Shown here: piece after piece, positions 20,309 to 32,819 of the stretch
Layout of the letters: the number at the start of each line of letters is the position of its first letter
Position numbering within the stretch: the stretch's first letter is position 1
Assembly (NCBI GenBank): GCA_942159475.1
Contig: OW804097.1
Span: forward strand, 110,050,582 to 110,114,581
DNA from: Sthenelais limicola
Taxonomy: Eukaryota; Annelida; Polychaeta; Phyllodocida; Sigalionidae
Direction of reading: 5' to 3'
Length of the DNA stretch: 64,000 bases
The notes under the pieces: model-generated
Told to the model about the DNA's origin: nothing
Database searches by the model: none
The model's input: the letters and a program-made list of their open reading frames with translations, nothing else
Program-made: the position numbers and the translations under genes

Positions 20309-22124
20309 TGAGCAATATCTTTTTATATGATTCTTTTATACGGTTAAAATGAAGCAATGGGTGCCCCCATTATATGTATCTGTGATGAATATTAATTTTA
20401 GAAAATTATGTAAAAAAAAAGCATTCTTACCATTTTTCTCAAAATAAAATCAAGTATACGTATGAAAAGAAGGTCTATTTATTTGCCTTACTCTAATTTA
20501 ATGTTAGTTTTTTTTATTACAAATATGGCCGTACAATTATATAAAGTTACAAAATATGCCAGTCCACCATGTGGATGTTTTCTTGCGTCACCTCTTTTTT
20601 ACATTGACTCTATGATTAAACTACTATCAACACCATTATTGAATATTTGGACAGATTTACAGTACATTATTAATTCATTATCGATCCGTCTCGGCCTTTA
20701 CATATAATCAACTTAACATATCAAAATACAATTTCGTTATCAACATGTTACAGTACAATTGCAGTCTATCTATACAACCTTCAGGTTTCATCTCAATAAT
20801 CAATGCTGTACGCACACAATCGCCTAGCCCTGATGAGGACTTAAATAAGGAGACGGTTAATAACTACTATTATGGTAGTGGCTAGAAGTTCTCACTTAGT
20901 TTTGCAGTTCTCGCTCATGTCTTTAGGAATCAAATGATCGCAAAAAGAGTTGATGGAGATGACTTTGCTATGACTAGAAATGAAGCAAAAGTCACCAGAT
21001 TCGAGATGTTGTCGCCATTTGACATATTTTCAATGTAATCTAATAGAGATTATATAGTAATAATAATGATGACAAAATTCGGTAATATTAAACTTTTCAA
21101 AATCAACATATATGACTTAAACATCCAAATTTCAATAACAATGAGAATTCGTTCTGCTGAATCCATTCTTCCTAATGATATTTTGAAATAATGGTAAACT
21201 TTAATAACTAATATACCACTATTGATTATTCCCCCTGCTGCCCCTGTTGGAATTCCAGTGTTATTCTTTAGGGGTTGATTATTTTCTTTATATTGCGAGT
21301 ATCGTAGCTATCGCATAGCTACCATACCTATGTACCATATAGATTAAACTGTATTTCAAGAGGATTGAATTTTCGGCAAAGTTTGGGGTCAATTCTCCAT
21401 AAACCATTGACCATAAACCATTGGCCATAAACCATTGACCATATAATTATCATACAATATATTAAATCTTTATTCCAGTATATAAAAGTACAGGAAATGG
21501 TCAAACGTTTCTACAGAGTAGGTCTTTCAGTTTGACCAGAAATAAATTTTACAATACATTTTGAAAGAATCGAATAAAACATTTTAAGTGAGAATAATGT
21601 TAAATTCACAATAGCACAGCTGGCTTTGCTGCTTGGACAACAGTCTCTTCCTGGACATTTACCAGGTGTGACCTTTCAAGGTGTATTGTCAATTTGTAAA
21701 TAAAGTAAATAATAAATCATTGCATGTATTGTGTTGAAGTCCTTATTCTTCACGTAGTCTAGCTTAACATTGCCATTAATTTTCATTATCTGATCGAGCT
21801 TCAGTGGTCCTTGTATCATAAACGGCAGGAGACCTTTGGTTGATTCTCACGAAACGTTTCAATTACCGATTTCTGGCTTTCATTGGATAATATCTTATGC
21901 TATATATATTATACATGTATAAGTAATTCCACCAATTGGTCGACATATGACTATGAAATAGATTTTTGCATTTTCAAAGAGAAATCTTGGTCTGGAGGTA
22001 CTTTAATCAATTCTGTCAGTTTGCCCGACGGAAAATACATCAGAAATACCCCACTTTTACATATCTGTCATTAATATTTTAAATTCTAGAGGGGAACAAA
22101 ATTATGTCAAATCAGTGTTACATG
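20309..22124. other. Intergenic, nothing recognised
   Basis: AT-rich with short ORFs only. A small triplication of CATAAACCATTGACC occurs near 21400-21440. No gene was recognised. Confidence 0.55.
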
Positions 22125-22536
22125 TGTAGTGTTCTTCGCTACAAGATCCAGTTCCCTTAGCAATGAATAAAACAAAAGAAAGGTTTCCTCAACGTATCTC
22201 TGTTTATTCAGACTCAAGAGTTAAGCAGAATCTGTCCGAAGCTCATTCTTCAGATCACCTCACCAATCCAGGTACACAGTATCACATGGTGTCTCGGAGT
22301 ACATGAACAGCAGTACTAATTATTAAAAGATTTTATATACTTTACAGATACACGGGCACTAAGGCCACAGTCCTTTATACATTAAGGTTAGACAATAACA
22401 CTGTAAAATGCTGCCAGAGAATAATAGGAGATAGAAATACGCGTGACTTCTAATCTCAGTAATATGACATAGAGAAATAGCACACAGTGGTAGCTCCAGC
22501 TGGTGCTTCGGAGAGGAAGTAACCAATACCACTACA
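22125..22536. mobile_element. Solo LTR with TGTAGTG/CACTACA ends and CATG duplication
   Basis: 412 bp bounded by TGTAGTG and CACTACA and flanked on both sides by CATG (22121-22124, 22537-22540). The internal sequence differs from the 603-bp Gypsy LTR, so it is a related family left by LTR-LTR recombination. Orientation was not determined. Confidence 0.85.
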
Positions 22537-22992
22537 CATGTTTAATTAAATGTCATATCATGACCCTGGCTACCGAATAATTTGAAAAAAATATAATTCT
22601 AATAATCTATTGGTTGATTTGCAATGCAAAAATGTCTGGGGAAGTCAGGTATGTCACCATAACCATTTAAACCTAGAACAAAAATAGATTAAAAACTTAA
22701 AGATGCGATGTTTTAGATAGGTTTCAATGTATTCGCCCATATAATAATGAAAAAAGTTGAATATCATAATTTTCATCAGAATTAGAGCATATCATATATA
22801 TTTTGGAAGGTTTTATGTCACAATAACGTGCCAGACATTTTAGTTAATAAAAATTAGATATTTAGAGTTGAAAAAATTAAAGTATGGCTGAAGGTAAGGC
22901 ATCATATAGCTCAAACATAAACAGCCACATTATCTCCCTGATGTACATTATTGCACCTCAAGAGTGCTAAAACATGATGTCACCGTAATAGG

Positions 22993-23262
22993 AAAACGAG
23001 GGGAAATAATGTGATATATTTTTGTATAAATTCTAAATATAATGGATTGTATGTGTGTGGACAGAGGGTCAATGCCCTGTGACCCAAACCACTGCCATTA
23101 CCATTACCATTACTGAATCGTTTTTTGGCTGTAACTTTTCTTCTAGTTGGAATATTTTCACAAACTAAAAAGCGTTATCACCCATATGTCGATACCTATG
23201 AGGTACACACTGATTCAAAACATTATTGGCATATATTTTTTATCTATTTCTAATTTAAATCA
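22993..23262 (+). repeat. Uninterrupted relative of the repeat hosting the Gypsy element
   Basis: It shares ACGAGGG, TTCTAAATATAATG, GACAGAGGGTCAATG and TTTCTTCTAGTTGGAATATT with both flanks of the Gypsy element and shows the site without the insertion. Confidence 0.7.
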
Positions 23263-23269
23263 TTTATGT

Positions 23270-23995
23270 TGCGGTGATGCGGTGATACTTGTTGAGAGCG
23301 TAAATCACATGGACCTTCACGAAAAGTCACAAAAAAACATCACAAAATATACAAAATGGTGTGATGAAACTTTTCTGAAACCTAATGTCAAAAAAATATC
23401 AGCTCTTTGGTAGCAGAAATATATTGAAAATGTTTCAAGATCTTCTCTGTAAAGGAGTGGTAATCGAAAGAGTTCGTTCAAATACGTAGGTACTATTATT
23501 AATGAAGGTTTATCGTGTAAAGAACATTTCGATAAGCAAATAAGAACAGCGAGTTGGAAAATTGGGACATTTGTCGTAGAAGAAAATTTATGAATGATAC
23601 AATATGCTGTCAAATTATGAAGACCTATATTCTACCTATCCTGGAATTTTCTAATTTTTTAATCCTAAATCTATGATAGATCGAACCATGAATTGGTAAC
23701 ACTCTCAGGGCTTTTGCCACTAGAAAAAAGGGCAGAAATGTTGATTTTTGATAGACAAAATCAATACGAAATTCTAGAAACAGAGGATAGACCCCTCCGA
23801 AATAGGCAAGCCAAGATGCTAAAGTTGAGGAGAGTAAGAAATGAAAAGGCCAGGATAAGTGTCTTCTACAAGGGCAAACAGCTATGGAACAACCTTCCCC
23901 AACAACTACAGATGGAGGAAGATAGAAACACTTTTATAAATGGATTAAAAAAAATATATTGGGAAAATTACATTGAAGATAATCCAGGGTGAAAA
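23270..23995 (+). pseudogene. Decayed non-LTR retrotransposon (LINE) RT 3' part
   Basis: Broken frames resemble the end of a LINE reverse transcriptase: an LVESVNHMDL... stretch with KWCDETFLKPNVKK, then FKYVGTIINEGLSCKEHFDKQI in another frame, and finally an open stretch (23693-23992) with GKQLWNNLPQQLQ, typical of LINE C termini. Frameshifts and stops separate the pieces, so it is dead. The clade (for example CR1 or Jockey type) cannot be set from this fragment. Confidence 0.65.
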
Positions 23996-25157
23996 GGCCC
24001 CTGATCTCCTCCAAATGTGGTATTTCGGGATAGGCGAACCAAGCTATACACCCTTCAATTGCTATTATCATCACGAATAGCAAAATGGCAATCATACATT
24101 CGTAACGGGAAATCCCATCCCAGAATTCTGATTTACTTGAAAAGTTTGATGTTTTTATATTGTATTTGTCTCTCTTATGTTATATCTTTTTCCTCTCTTT
24201 GAGTTAAATAATTGGCCACGTTGGAAATATGTATAAATTGTGACAATACAGTCCTGTTCATAACCATAGGAACTATAAATTGTGATCCTCCTACCTCACC
24301 AGAAAATAAATCGATCGAAATATAAGGTGAACAGAGCAAGACAACATATATATATGATGATATTTTATTTCTTCTCATTTTGTGTCACTTTTCACAACAT
24401 AATTTAGATCGACCCATATGGTCACAAGGCAACGCACGAAGACACCGGGTAGGGTACATTTGCGTTTTTTTCATATACCTTTGTATTTAACTTAATGTAA
24501 ACTGGCCTCAAATGAAATAAAAAAAAAAGAAAAGAAATATGAACCATTGTGCTGGGCCCATTTCAGCAGAATTCCAGTCACAGTCTCTCCTAAGCTGCCT
24601 TGACTGAAATATGTGTTATTAACTTTCCCAATTTCGTCTATATTATCAGCAATAATTAAGTCTGGTTTATGTACAAAAAATAATAAATCAATAGAAAAAA
24701 TAAGAATTTTCAGCCAAATGACGACCAATTGGTGGAATTGCTCATATATGGAAATACATTTTACCTTTTGTTTTGGGTTAGATCAAATTCAAAATCGCCC
24801 CATGTTTTGGAGCCATTTTTTATCTCAACATTCATATTTTGATCTCGTATCCAGCAACATACATATGTATACATCAAGTCCATGTATCTATCATCATTTA
24901 TCATCATTATAGAGAATACATTAGAAAAGAATAAAACATAACGAATTTTGGTCATATTAACAAAGAGCTTATATTAATTTACACGAAATGGGCGGTGTGC
25001 CACCTCTTATTAGATTTAATTGAGCTCTTTGATATTAGCATGGCTTGCCTTTTTAAATACATCTTCATGTTACGGAGAAATTTTAACTTCCTAGTTAAGC
25101 TTCTAAGCCATTCAGATTGAACTGTGGAAATAAGTTAACACACTTTATTTGGTACTT
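23996..25157. other. Intergenic, nothing recognised
   Basis: AT-rich sequence without a credible gene. A CAACGCACGAAGACACC word near 24428 recurs in variant form near 43520 and may be a dispersed repeat. Confidence 0.5.
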
Positions 25158-25300
25158 TGGACATAAAATAACAATTGAATGAATAATAATATAAAACATT
25201 ATTTAAATGACTGACTTTGACCTTTCATGGGATTTCTTTCCTTTCTAAGGCAAATGTTCAACACATATTTCATGCCTCAGAAATGTTGTTATCTATTTAA

Positions 25301-25500
25301 GGGTCAGAACGTCAGAAAATGTACAATTGGCAGCTCTACACATTAGGCTGAAAAATGATAAATACCAGGTATATCTGAATAAATTTGTTATTGTGTTGTT
25401 TTAAAATATCTGTGTTACTATATTAAACTGTATTTTGAAGCTCATTTTTTGTCTTAAATTTGGGATATTTGAGAGGATTGGTAAAGGCGAATTGTACATA
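25301..25500 (+). mobile_element. MITE family 1 copy
   Basis: It starts GGGTCAGAACGTCAGAAAAT and ends GGCGAATTGTACATA, with the inverted AATTGTACA / TGTACAATT ends typical of the family. The right terminus is cut short compared with the copy at 52418-52660. Confidence 0.7.
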
Positions 25501-26644
25501 CTATAGCAGTAAGTAATTTCTGTTTAGACCCTCATACTCAGCCATTGTAATGATTTACATTTCTTTCTTCTAATTCAATGATATGGGCCGATTTTGTAAT
25601 CATAATGGGTCAAAATATTATGTATTCCTTGACTTTCTTTTTCTTTGAGCTTGACTGTTTTATACAGTGTTGAAAGACCGTCTTGCAATCTCGCATAATG
25701 TTGATTCAAGAGTATGATTTGCATTAATTATTGTGGAATATTGATTTCTTTTATTATCAAAAACAATCATGCTATGACATCTGCATAAAGTTAGTAAAAT
25801 TTAATGCCCTTTCTGCCTTAATCAATCAGGTTACACTGAGAATATCAACGGTTGTCGCTGAAATGTATTTTGTTGTTCCTGAATAAACATATTTATAAAT
25901 CAAATCAAAAATCGCCATATTGCAACATTGTAACATTGGGTCACCTATATGGTCACCCCAATGAAGACAGGTAATTACTTTAGGGGTTGTCTAGCTAATA
26001 TCTTGAAGCCAATAATAACCAGGTCATGCACCCATTAGGTCACCTAGGTGTTCCGTCTAGTTGACCTGATTAGGTCACTCACCTCCATGCTTAACCTACA
26101 GGTATGTGGTAACCTGGAGTTTATCACGCCATTCCTTTATACTACTCATCCCATCAGAGTTTCTTTTGCCATTTTTGATCAGAATATATATATATAGCAT
26201 TTTTAAAATGACAAAATAAATACATGTTTTGTATAAGAAGCTAACTAAAAGTCTTTTCCTGAATATTTGTAGCCTTTTGCTGGGGTTGGTTACCAATGTG
26301 TAAACAGCACAGGATCCAAAAGAAGAGTAAGTTTGATCAATGGCCATACGTATCACACAATTTGGGAGGCCATATTGAAAATATGGCTTGGCAATATATG
26401 TTAAAAAATTATAAAAGATTAATAAAAGGGTTTTAAATCTGATCAAAGTATTTTTTTAATTAAGATTCATTAGAGACTTGAGCGCATCATAAACAACATG
26501 GTAGTAGCTTAGATGTGACCATGTATAATGATATGTATAGCAAGCAATCAAAATTATCACTTTTCTCAAGTCCTTCCTTGTACAAATGGAGCAGGAACTT
26601 ACTTTGAATAGGTATTGCCTTTCCCATACAATATTAAAGGGCAA

Positions 26645-27210
26645 TCTCTATATTAATAAAATAAGGGTTTTGAGCCTTAAAAGGACATCTTCTCTGAAAC
26701 CGCTGGCCAGATCTCCGATATATTTCACATCCACATTGCCAAAAACGGTGCCGAGCCATTCCACTATGTTTCATTAACAAATTAGGGTTGGAAAGGGGTT
26801 AGAAATGGGTTTACATTGAGCACCCCCATCCAGGGCCCCCAGCGCTGCCTGAAAACAAGCCTATCAGTGCCCCTACACCAGGTTTCTGGGTCACCCAAAG
26901 CATGACGTCATGGACAGGTACCATGGCAGGTTGTTGCTTCACTACGGGACGGGAGTTGATATCTTTCACCATATTTCCACCAAAAGGAACTCAGGAAATG
27001 TCCATTGTGGATGGGAGGCAACAACAATACAACAATGACAAAAATTTTTTTTATCAGGGTTCCATTTGAGATATGAATGTTAATACAGATACTAACTTAC
27101 AGAGACAACTTGAAAGAGAAAGATGGTTGGAGAGGGAAGAAGGAGAGTGGGAAGATGTGGGCCCCACTGTCCCACTAGCAAATCCCATGCGAAGCACGGG
27201 TATTTGCTAG
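26645..27210 (+). mobile_element. Non-autonomous Helitron in duplication copy B
   Basis: 566 bp starting TCTCTATATTAATAAAATA and ending in a hairpin (GCAAAT...ATTTGC) plus CTAG. It lies exactly between A (26644) and T (27211) with no target duplication. The matching site in copy A (1121/1122, GGGCA-A|TAAGC) is empty. 5' TC, 3' CTRR and A|T insertion are the Helitron rules. No Rep-helicase ORF is present. Confidence 0.88.
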
Positions 27211-27335
27211 TAAGCATTATTAAGAGCATCGTAGTATAGGCCTATGACAGTACCTGCAGTGAGTGCACTGCAAACACCACAGTTGGCCAGCTGGTCATGA
27301 CAATCAACATGCAGGGATGTTGTTAAGTATCTATA

Positions 27336-28459
27336 TGTAGTGTTTTTCTTACACAACCCAGGTTCGGACTTAGCAAAGAACAACCATAACTCAAATGTTG
27401 TAAGCACAACCAATGTTAGGTTTATTCTCTCAACCCTCTGCCGGCCTCTTGCCTGAAACACAGGCTCAGAGGGCTCCTAGGTAGTTTAGCTACCTAAGAG
27501 TTCATGGTGTTTAATGAAACATACAGCATACATACACAAAGATATCATGAAATAGTACATGTTGAGGGATGAAGAATGCATCACAGACACTTATACACAT
27601 ATTGACACATTATGGTAAATAGTATTGAACTCCATACCTAAGTCTTGATAGGTAATAGCTTCATTGATCGTGTAGATTGATCAGATATAAAAGCAATGGC
27701 TTAGCAGTACAGCAAACAGTAGTGCCCTCTGTTGTTATTCAGTAGAACTAATCAACAGCTCCAATGTATGAAATACAATGACACCTAGAGTATTGAATAT
27801 CACTACAATACTCCCCCTCTTTTTTAAAGATTTTAAATTCAAATTGAAAATCATTTAAGGGATAATACATAAACTGTAAGTTGCAATACTCTAGAATAAA
27901 ATTCACCACTTTCCTGAATAAAAAAGAGAATTAACAGCGCAAACCTGGTTCAGCAATAATAATATTTATAAGTAGACAAGCAGGAGCATTTCTGTGTCCT
28001 CTCTACATACAAAACAATTTCAGGTTGCAACATCTCTAATGAAATAGGCTGAAAGAGGAGACAAAATGTGATCCAACTCTTGGAGAAACAGTTCAAAGTG
28101 TGAGGATTAGCCTTCTGCCAACCACAACATATATATATCACAAGAGTAAATAATAGGTAAACTAGGTCTACTCAACACTATTCTGGAACACATTTGTTGG
28201 AGAAAAAAATTCTCAAGTCCATGGGCAGCCCATTATCTATCAGCATCATCACATATACATCATAGTCAGAGTTCATTAGTCATCCTGGTGCAAGTCTTGA
28301 TAGGTAATAGCTACATTGATCATGTAGATTGATCAGATATAAAAGCAATGGCTTAGCAGTACAGCAAACGGTAGTGCCCTCTGTTGTTATTCAGTAGAAC
28401 TAATCAACAGCTCCAATGTATGAAATACAATGACACCTAGAGTATTGAATATCACTACA
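27336..28459 (-). mobile_element. Deleted LTR retrotransposon remnant in copy B
   Basis: A full LTR (27336-27807, 472 bp, TGTAGTG to CACTACA) is followed by a polypurine-type stretch ATACTCCCCCTC, about 480 bp of internal sequence, then about 168 bp of a second LTR (28292-28459) matching the last part of the first. PPT position implies minus orientation. Copy A shows the pre-insertion sequence at about 1241-1250 (TCTATATATA). Most of the element, including any gag/pol, is deleted. Confidence 0.85.
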
Positions 28460-28645
28460 TATATATATATATTGATATTTTGAAGGCCCTAGTCCACTAA
28501 GCTGAGAATCGCATGAGAATCAGCTTAGTGGACTCTGGCCTTATCTCAAAATTTGTGATTACAAAACTGCTGGAGAGATGGCCAAGATTATTTAGGTGGC
28601 CATGCTTTGGCATAGGGGGACACCATTTTTTATCTTTTATGACCG

Positions 28646-29143
28646 CTTTCTTTGCATAAAAAAGAGGAAACATTGTAGTGGCATACAATCCACAACCACA
28701 TCAACTGCCACTTCCTCTTCCTCCTCCAGATCCTCCTCCTCTCTATCCTTCCAACTCACAGTCCCTTTCTGTGTCTCTTTTTCTCTCTCTGTCTAATTTT
28801 TTTCACATTTCTTCTCTCTGTCATTCTTTTGGTCTCGTTAGCTCTTGTTGTCTCTCTCTGCCTCGGTCTCTTTGCATATTCCCTACCATAATAATTGCTG
28901 TACCATATCTATACTTCTTGCCTGTATCTTTGTTTGTTACACAATTTCAGTCCATTTCAGCGTGTAGTTTTATATTTATAGGCCCAGACCTAAACAACTA
29001 TACCTCCCTGTCTGACAATCTCTGTCTCTCTGCATGTTGATTTCTCAGTCTGGACCTCTACTTTTTCCCTCTTTCCTGGTCTCACTCTTTCTTTGTTTCT
29101 TTGCCTACCCCCATTGCTAATTCTTGCCACGTCTGTGTTCCTG
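28646..29143. repeat. Pyrimidine-rich insert specific to copy B
   Basis: About 500 bp rich in TCTCTCTG and CCTC words interrupts sequence that is continuous in copy A near 1425-1432. No ends typical of a known transposon were recognised. Confidence 0.55.
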
Positions 29144-30376
29144 TATTTAAACACTTTCAGCTCACCTCAGGATGGAATTTAAGTCTGCTCAATGACATAA
29201 CTGTGACTAAAAAGGTTGTCTACAGAGAAATCTTATAGCCTGTCAGATTAATTTCTAATATGTTTATGACAAGTCACTTTTATTACTACTATTAGCTGTA
29301 TGCATACATAGGAGGATCAATCTTTCTGTTCCTTTGCCTCAGTCTTGAACAGCTGTATATATCTATCTCACTTAAATCTGTCTCCACTATTCTGTTAAGA
29401 TTAAGGTACTAAGTTGCAGACAAAGGTTGAAAGAGAAAGTTTGCGGAAGAGGGAAGGAGGACATGTGAAGTTGTGGGCCCACTGACCAACTAGCAAATCC
29501 TGTGTGTAGAACAGGTATTTGCTAGTTATACTTCAATTCATTGCTATGGGGTGACTTCAAAATAGTCGTTGCGGCCAAACTTCACTGAAGTTGTGAGAAC
29601 TGAGTGCCCACCAGGAATCCCCAGAGTTACCAGGAAGCGACCTGACCTGGACAAGACTTGGTTGTGACAGATATGTACTTTTCACTCAGCTGGAAGCACC
29701 TATGTTCCTACTTTGGATGTGACCATGGACACAGCCTTCACGGCCGCCACAACCCTATTTCGATGTCACCCCTTAAACATACCCTATAGAAACACTTTTT
29801 ATTTGTGAAACTTCCTTTTGTGTCTCCTGTCTCTCAAAAAGCCCCAGAACTTTGAATATTACAAATATATGGGTCAATCTTTCTGTTCCTTTGCCTCAGT
29901 CTTGAACAGACTGTATAGATCTGTCTCATTTAAATCTGTCTCCACTACTCTGTTAAGACTAAGGTAGGCCTACTAAGTTGCACATGAATATTACACATAT
30001 ATGAGTAAAAGTTTGTATTTCTCATTTCCCTACTGAGAACTGAGCCTGATGAAATAGCTAAAATCACCTCTGAATAAGAGTTTTAGACAAAAATACAAAA
30101 ACTGTTTTCATAGACATATGGCAACCATAATTTAGTGGAATTATTAAACAAGAACATCTGCATGCAAATTTACCCGCACCTTTTATGCATAAGTTAATAC
30201 CATATGTAAATGCACTATCAGGAGCTCAGGTCCAGGTGTAGGCAGTCATACATCTTTCATTTGCTTTTTCAGGACCTTAGAACCTGTGAATCCAGGGCTG
30301 GATGAATACAGGAGCAGATCCAGGGATCGGTATCACATCAATCAAAATAAGTACATTCATCAACTTTACCAACAAC

Positions 30377-32227
30377 ATGGCCTCAGCCAAGGCCATCAAA
30401 ATCCTGATTGTATTGTCCGCTGCTGTCCAAATCATTGTCCTTCTCTTTATGCTTCAACTGTCTCTCAGCAACAATGGTGATAGCAAAACGCTTATCAATA
30501 AGGTGATACTTGGAATGTTGTACGAGGCTTGTAGGTTAACTTCTGACATAACTGTCACAGAAAGCCAGCACAGCTTACTGATGAATCTTAGATACACTTT
30601 ACAGTTTACTGCAGATAACTGGGAAAATAATAAAGTAAACATATTGTCTCCATCAAGTCTGATCAAAAATGCAGAAGAAGGAAATGAAGAGTCAAGGAAA
30701 GCTGGTATAATGGCTAAACTCAAAACCACTTCAATACAGCCAGTTTTAACAACTAGGTCTCCAGCTGTGGCAGGAAATGCTCACCCAGAATTAATATTTT
30801 GTCCATTTATGTGGCCAAACAGCATGATTTCCTATATACCAATCAAGAATTGCACCCTTAAGGTCACCAAGGTAGAAGATGTCACCACAGTATTGCTTAA
30901 TTTTATGACATACCCAAATCCCCAGACAGTTCAACAGGTTATAAATGATTTAAATGCAGTGCATCCTGATATTACTGTCCTAGCTGCTTGGCCTAAAGGC
31001 CACACTTTACCATTTGCAGAAATGTCCAAATTGAGATTTGTGACTTTTAGTCAGTCAGAAAAGGCCAGTGCAGTATGGGGAGGCTTAGTGGGAAAAGTCA
31101 CCACCACATATACACTTATTGCCAGGGATGTTAATTTCATGGATTCAGACATTCAACTTGAGCGAATACTAAGGGTAATGACCAATCTCTCAGAGGATAC
31201 GCTCATTGGAGCTGCGTCTCGTACACCAGATGGGCGTTGGAGGATGGGATGTGACCAAATGAGTCTTCAGAACTATACACTTGCTTTTAAAAGTGGTTAC
31301 CATCAGTCCACACATGATGGTTGCCTTCATTGTGATTACCCTAGTGGGCCTTTCATTGGCAAAACAGAATTTCTAGACTTTAGCAAAGTTCCTCTAAAGG
31401 ATGATGTGGCAGTGTTTGTAAACTTCTTTGTTGCAAAGAGGAAAAGCAAAGTTGGAGTTTATGTGTGTCCTGATGCAATGTTCCATGTAAATGACAATAG
31501 AGAGAAAGAAAGGACTGTTGATTACTGGGTGGAAACAGGCAAGCAGTTAAAAATTGAATTCGTAAGGATAAACGAGGACAAAATAAGGCTACCATGTGAA
31601 AAAGTTGGTCTTAAATGTACCCCATCCTCTTCCAAAGGAGTTGCCAATCCACCATGTTGCCTGAAAATGCTGAGTGATGAATTGGCTGTTTTATTTGATG
31701 AGTGCAAAAAAAAGCATCTTTATTGCCAGCTCAGGTATGGTAATCTGATTGGTGCGGTGAAATTGAGCAGTACTTCGCCCTGGGAACTAGATGGTGATTT
31801 CTATGTCCTTGAAAACAATCACACAACATTCAGAGCTATTCGCCCTCCTGGTTTCTCAGTCTCTGGATTCAATCCTGTCAATTTCAGGGGGAAAGGATCA
31901 CCTTGGAAGACTGAAGTATTTAAAATGCCTGATAAGTTAATTCAGAGTGCCTATTACATCTCCAGAGGCATGAATGAGACCCTTGTTAATGTAGATGGAC
32001 ATTGGATTCCAACATTGAGAAATCCTGGAAGGCAAATCATGAGGGAATATGAGATGAGTGTTTACAATAATGCAGAACATTATCGTTTCTACGGGAAAAG
32101 GCAATACACAAGATATTCTGAAAGAAAATTCCTCAAATGCCCAAGACCTGGGTTCCATGGCTGTCTAGATTTATATAAATCTGATGGCAATATTCAATTT
32201 CATCAAGATTGGTTTGACTCTTTCTAA
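30377..32227 (+). CDS. FKRP-like LicD-family transferase, copy B
   Basis: This paralogue encodes 616 aa from the ATG at 30377 (the frame opens at 30302 with the same 25-codon leader as copy A). The type II anchor, MDSD motif, NPPCC cysteine cluster and PWELDGD motif are all kept, so both copies appear functional. It differs from copy A mostly in the anchor and stem (one codon fewer in the NNGDSK region; Trp-Tyr changed to Leu-Ser in the anchor) and near the C terminus (VYNNAEHY versus VYKHAEHN). The middle of the gene is almost identical at DNA level. A conserved T-rich tract plus CAG at 30272 suggests 5'UTR splicing. Transfer of ribitol phosphate or a related unit to a glycan is inferred from family only. 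Confidence 0.82.
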   Translation: MASAKAIKILIVLSAAVQIIVLLFMLQLSLSNNGDSKTLINKVILGMLYEACRLTSDITVTESQHSLLMNLRYTLQFTADNWENNKVNILSPSSLIKNAEEGNEESRKAGIMAKLKTTSIQPVLTTRSPAVAGNAHPELIFCPFMWPNSMISYIPIKNCTLKVTKVEDVTTVLLNFMTYPNPQTVQQVINDLNAVHPDITVLAAWPKGHTLPFAEMSKLRFVTFSQSEKASAVWGGLVGKVTTTYTLIARDVNFMDSDIQLERILRVMTNLSEDTLIGAASRTPDGRWRMGCDQMSLQNYTLAFKSGYHQSTHDGCLHCDYPSGPFIGKTEFLDFSKVPLKDDVAVFVNFFVAKRKSKVGVYVCPDAMFHVNDNREKERTVDYWVETGKQLKIEFVRINEDKIRLPCEKVGLKCTPSSSKGVANPPCCLKMLSDELAVLFDECKKKHLYCQLRYGNLIGAVKLSSTSPWELDGDFYVLENNHTTFRAIRPPGFSVSGFNPVNFRGKGSPWKTEVFKMPDKLIQSAYYISRGMNETLVNVDGHWIPTLRNPGRQIMREYEMSVYNNAEHYRFYGKRQYTRYSERKFLKCPRPGFHGCLDLYKSDGNIQFHQDWFDSF

Positions 32228-32660
32228 AGAATATCAATCAATAGTGAATTCACACACCATGGTGGTTAGAGTAGTGTAGTAATCTGTATAATATACAGGA
32301 GGAGGGGTTTCTTTGTCTCACATGTTCTCAGAATTTGCTGTTTTACCAACTCTTTTACTGATATGTAGAGCTCTGTCCACCCTCTATGGAGGACGTCGTA
32401 TGTGGTTTGAGAAGGTATCTTGGGTGGAAATGTGATTTTGAAGCCCTTTTTAGATTTTTAGTTGTATTCTATGCAACTATTTTTAGCCAGGGGAAGTTTG
32501 GGAAGCCTGTTGGGAGAGCCATTTGTATGGACAAAGGACTGATCACATGACTGTCTCTTGAAAATAAACGTAATGACATCATGCATTTGATAGCTCATAG
32601 GAGAGGGAAGGGGGAAGGTAGGGAGAAGAAGAGAGTTAGGAGAGGGAGAGACAGAAGAGG

Positions 32661-32819
32661 GGGAGGGAGGAGAAAAAGAGGGGCAGAGTATGAGCATACA
32701 TAGCAGAGCATACATAGATAGCAGGAGAGAAGTGGGCGCGGTCATATCTCTGATAGGCCTGCCACACATGTTTTTGTTCTGTTTTGTATGTGTACTGTCT
32801 TAGCAAAATAAAGAATGCA
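32661..32819. other. Spacer after duplication copy B
   Basis: GA-rich then AT-rich sequence with AATAAAG at about 32808, a possible but distant poly(A) signal for FKRP-like copy B. Confidence 0.35.

Larger units (their letters stand above)
25158..32660 (+). repeat. Segmental duplication, copy B
   Basis: Collinear with 1-4930 in the same orientation, ending about where the GA-rich segments diverge. Copy B has gained a MITE near 25301, a Helitron (26645-27210), an LTR-element remnant (27336-28459), a pyrimidine-rich insert (about 28646-29143) and a small local duplication (about 29877-30003). Confidence 0.9.
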
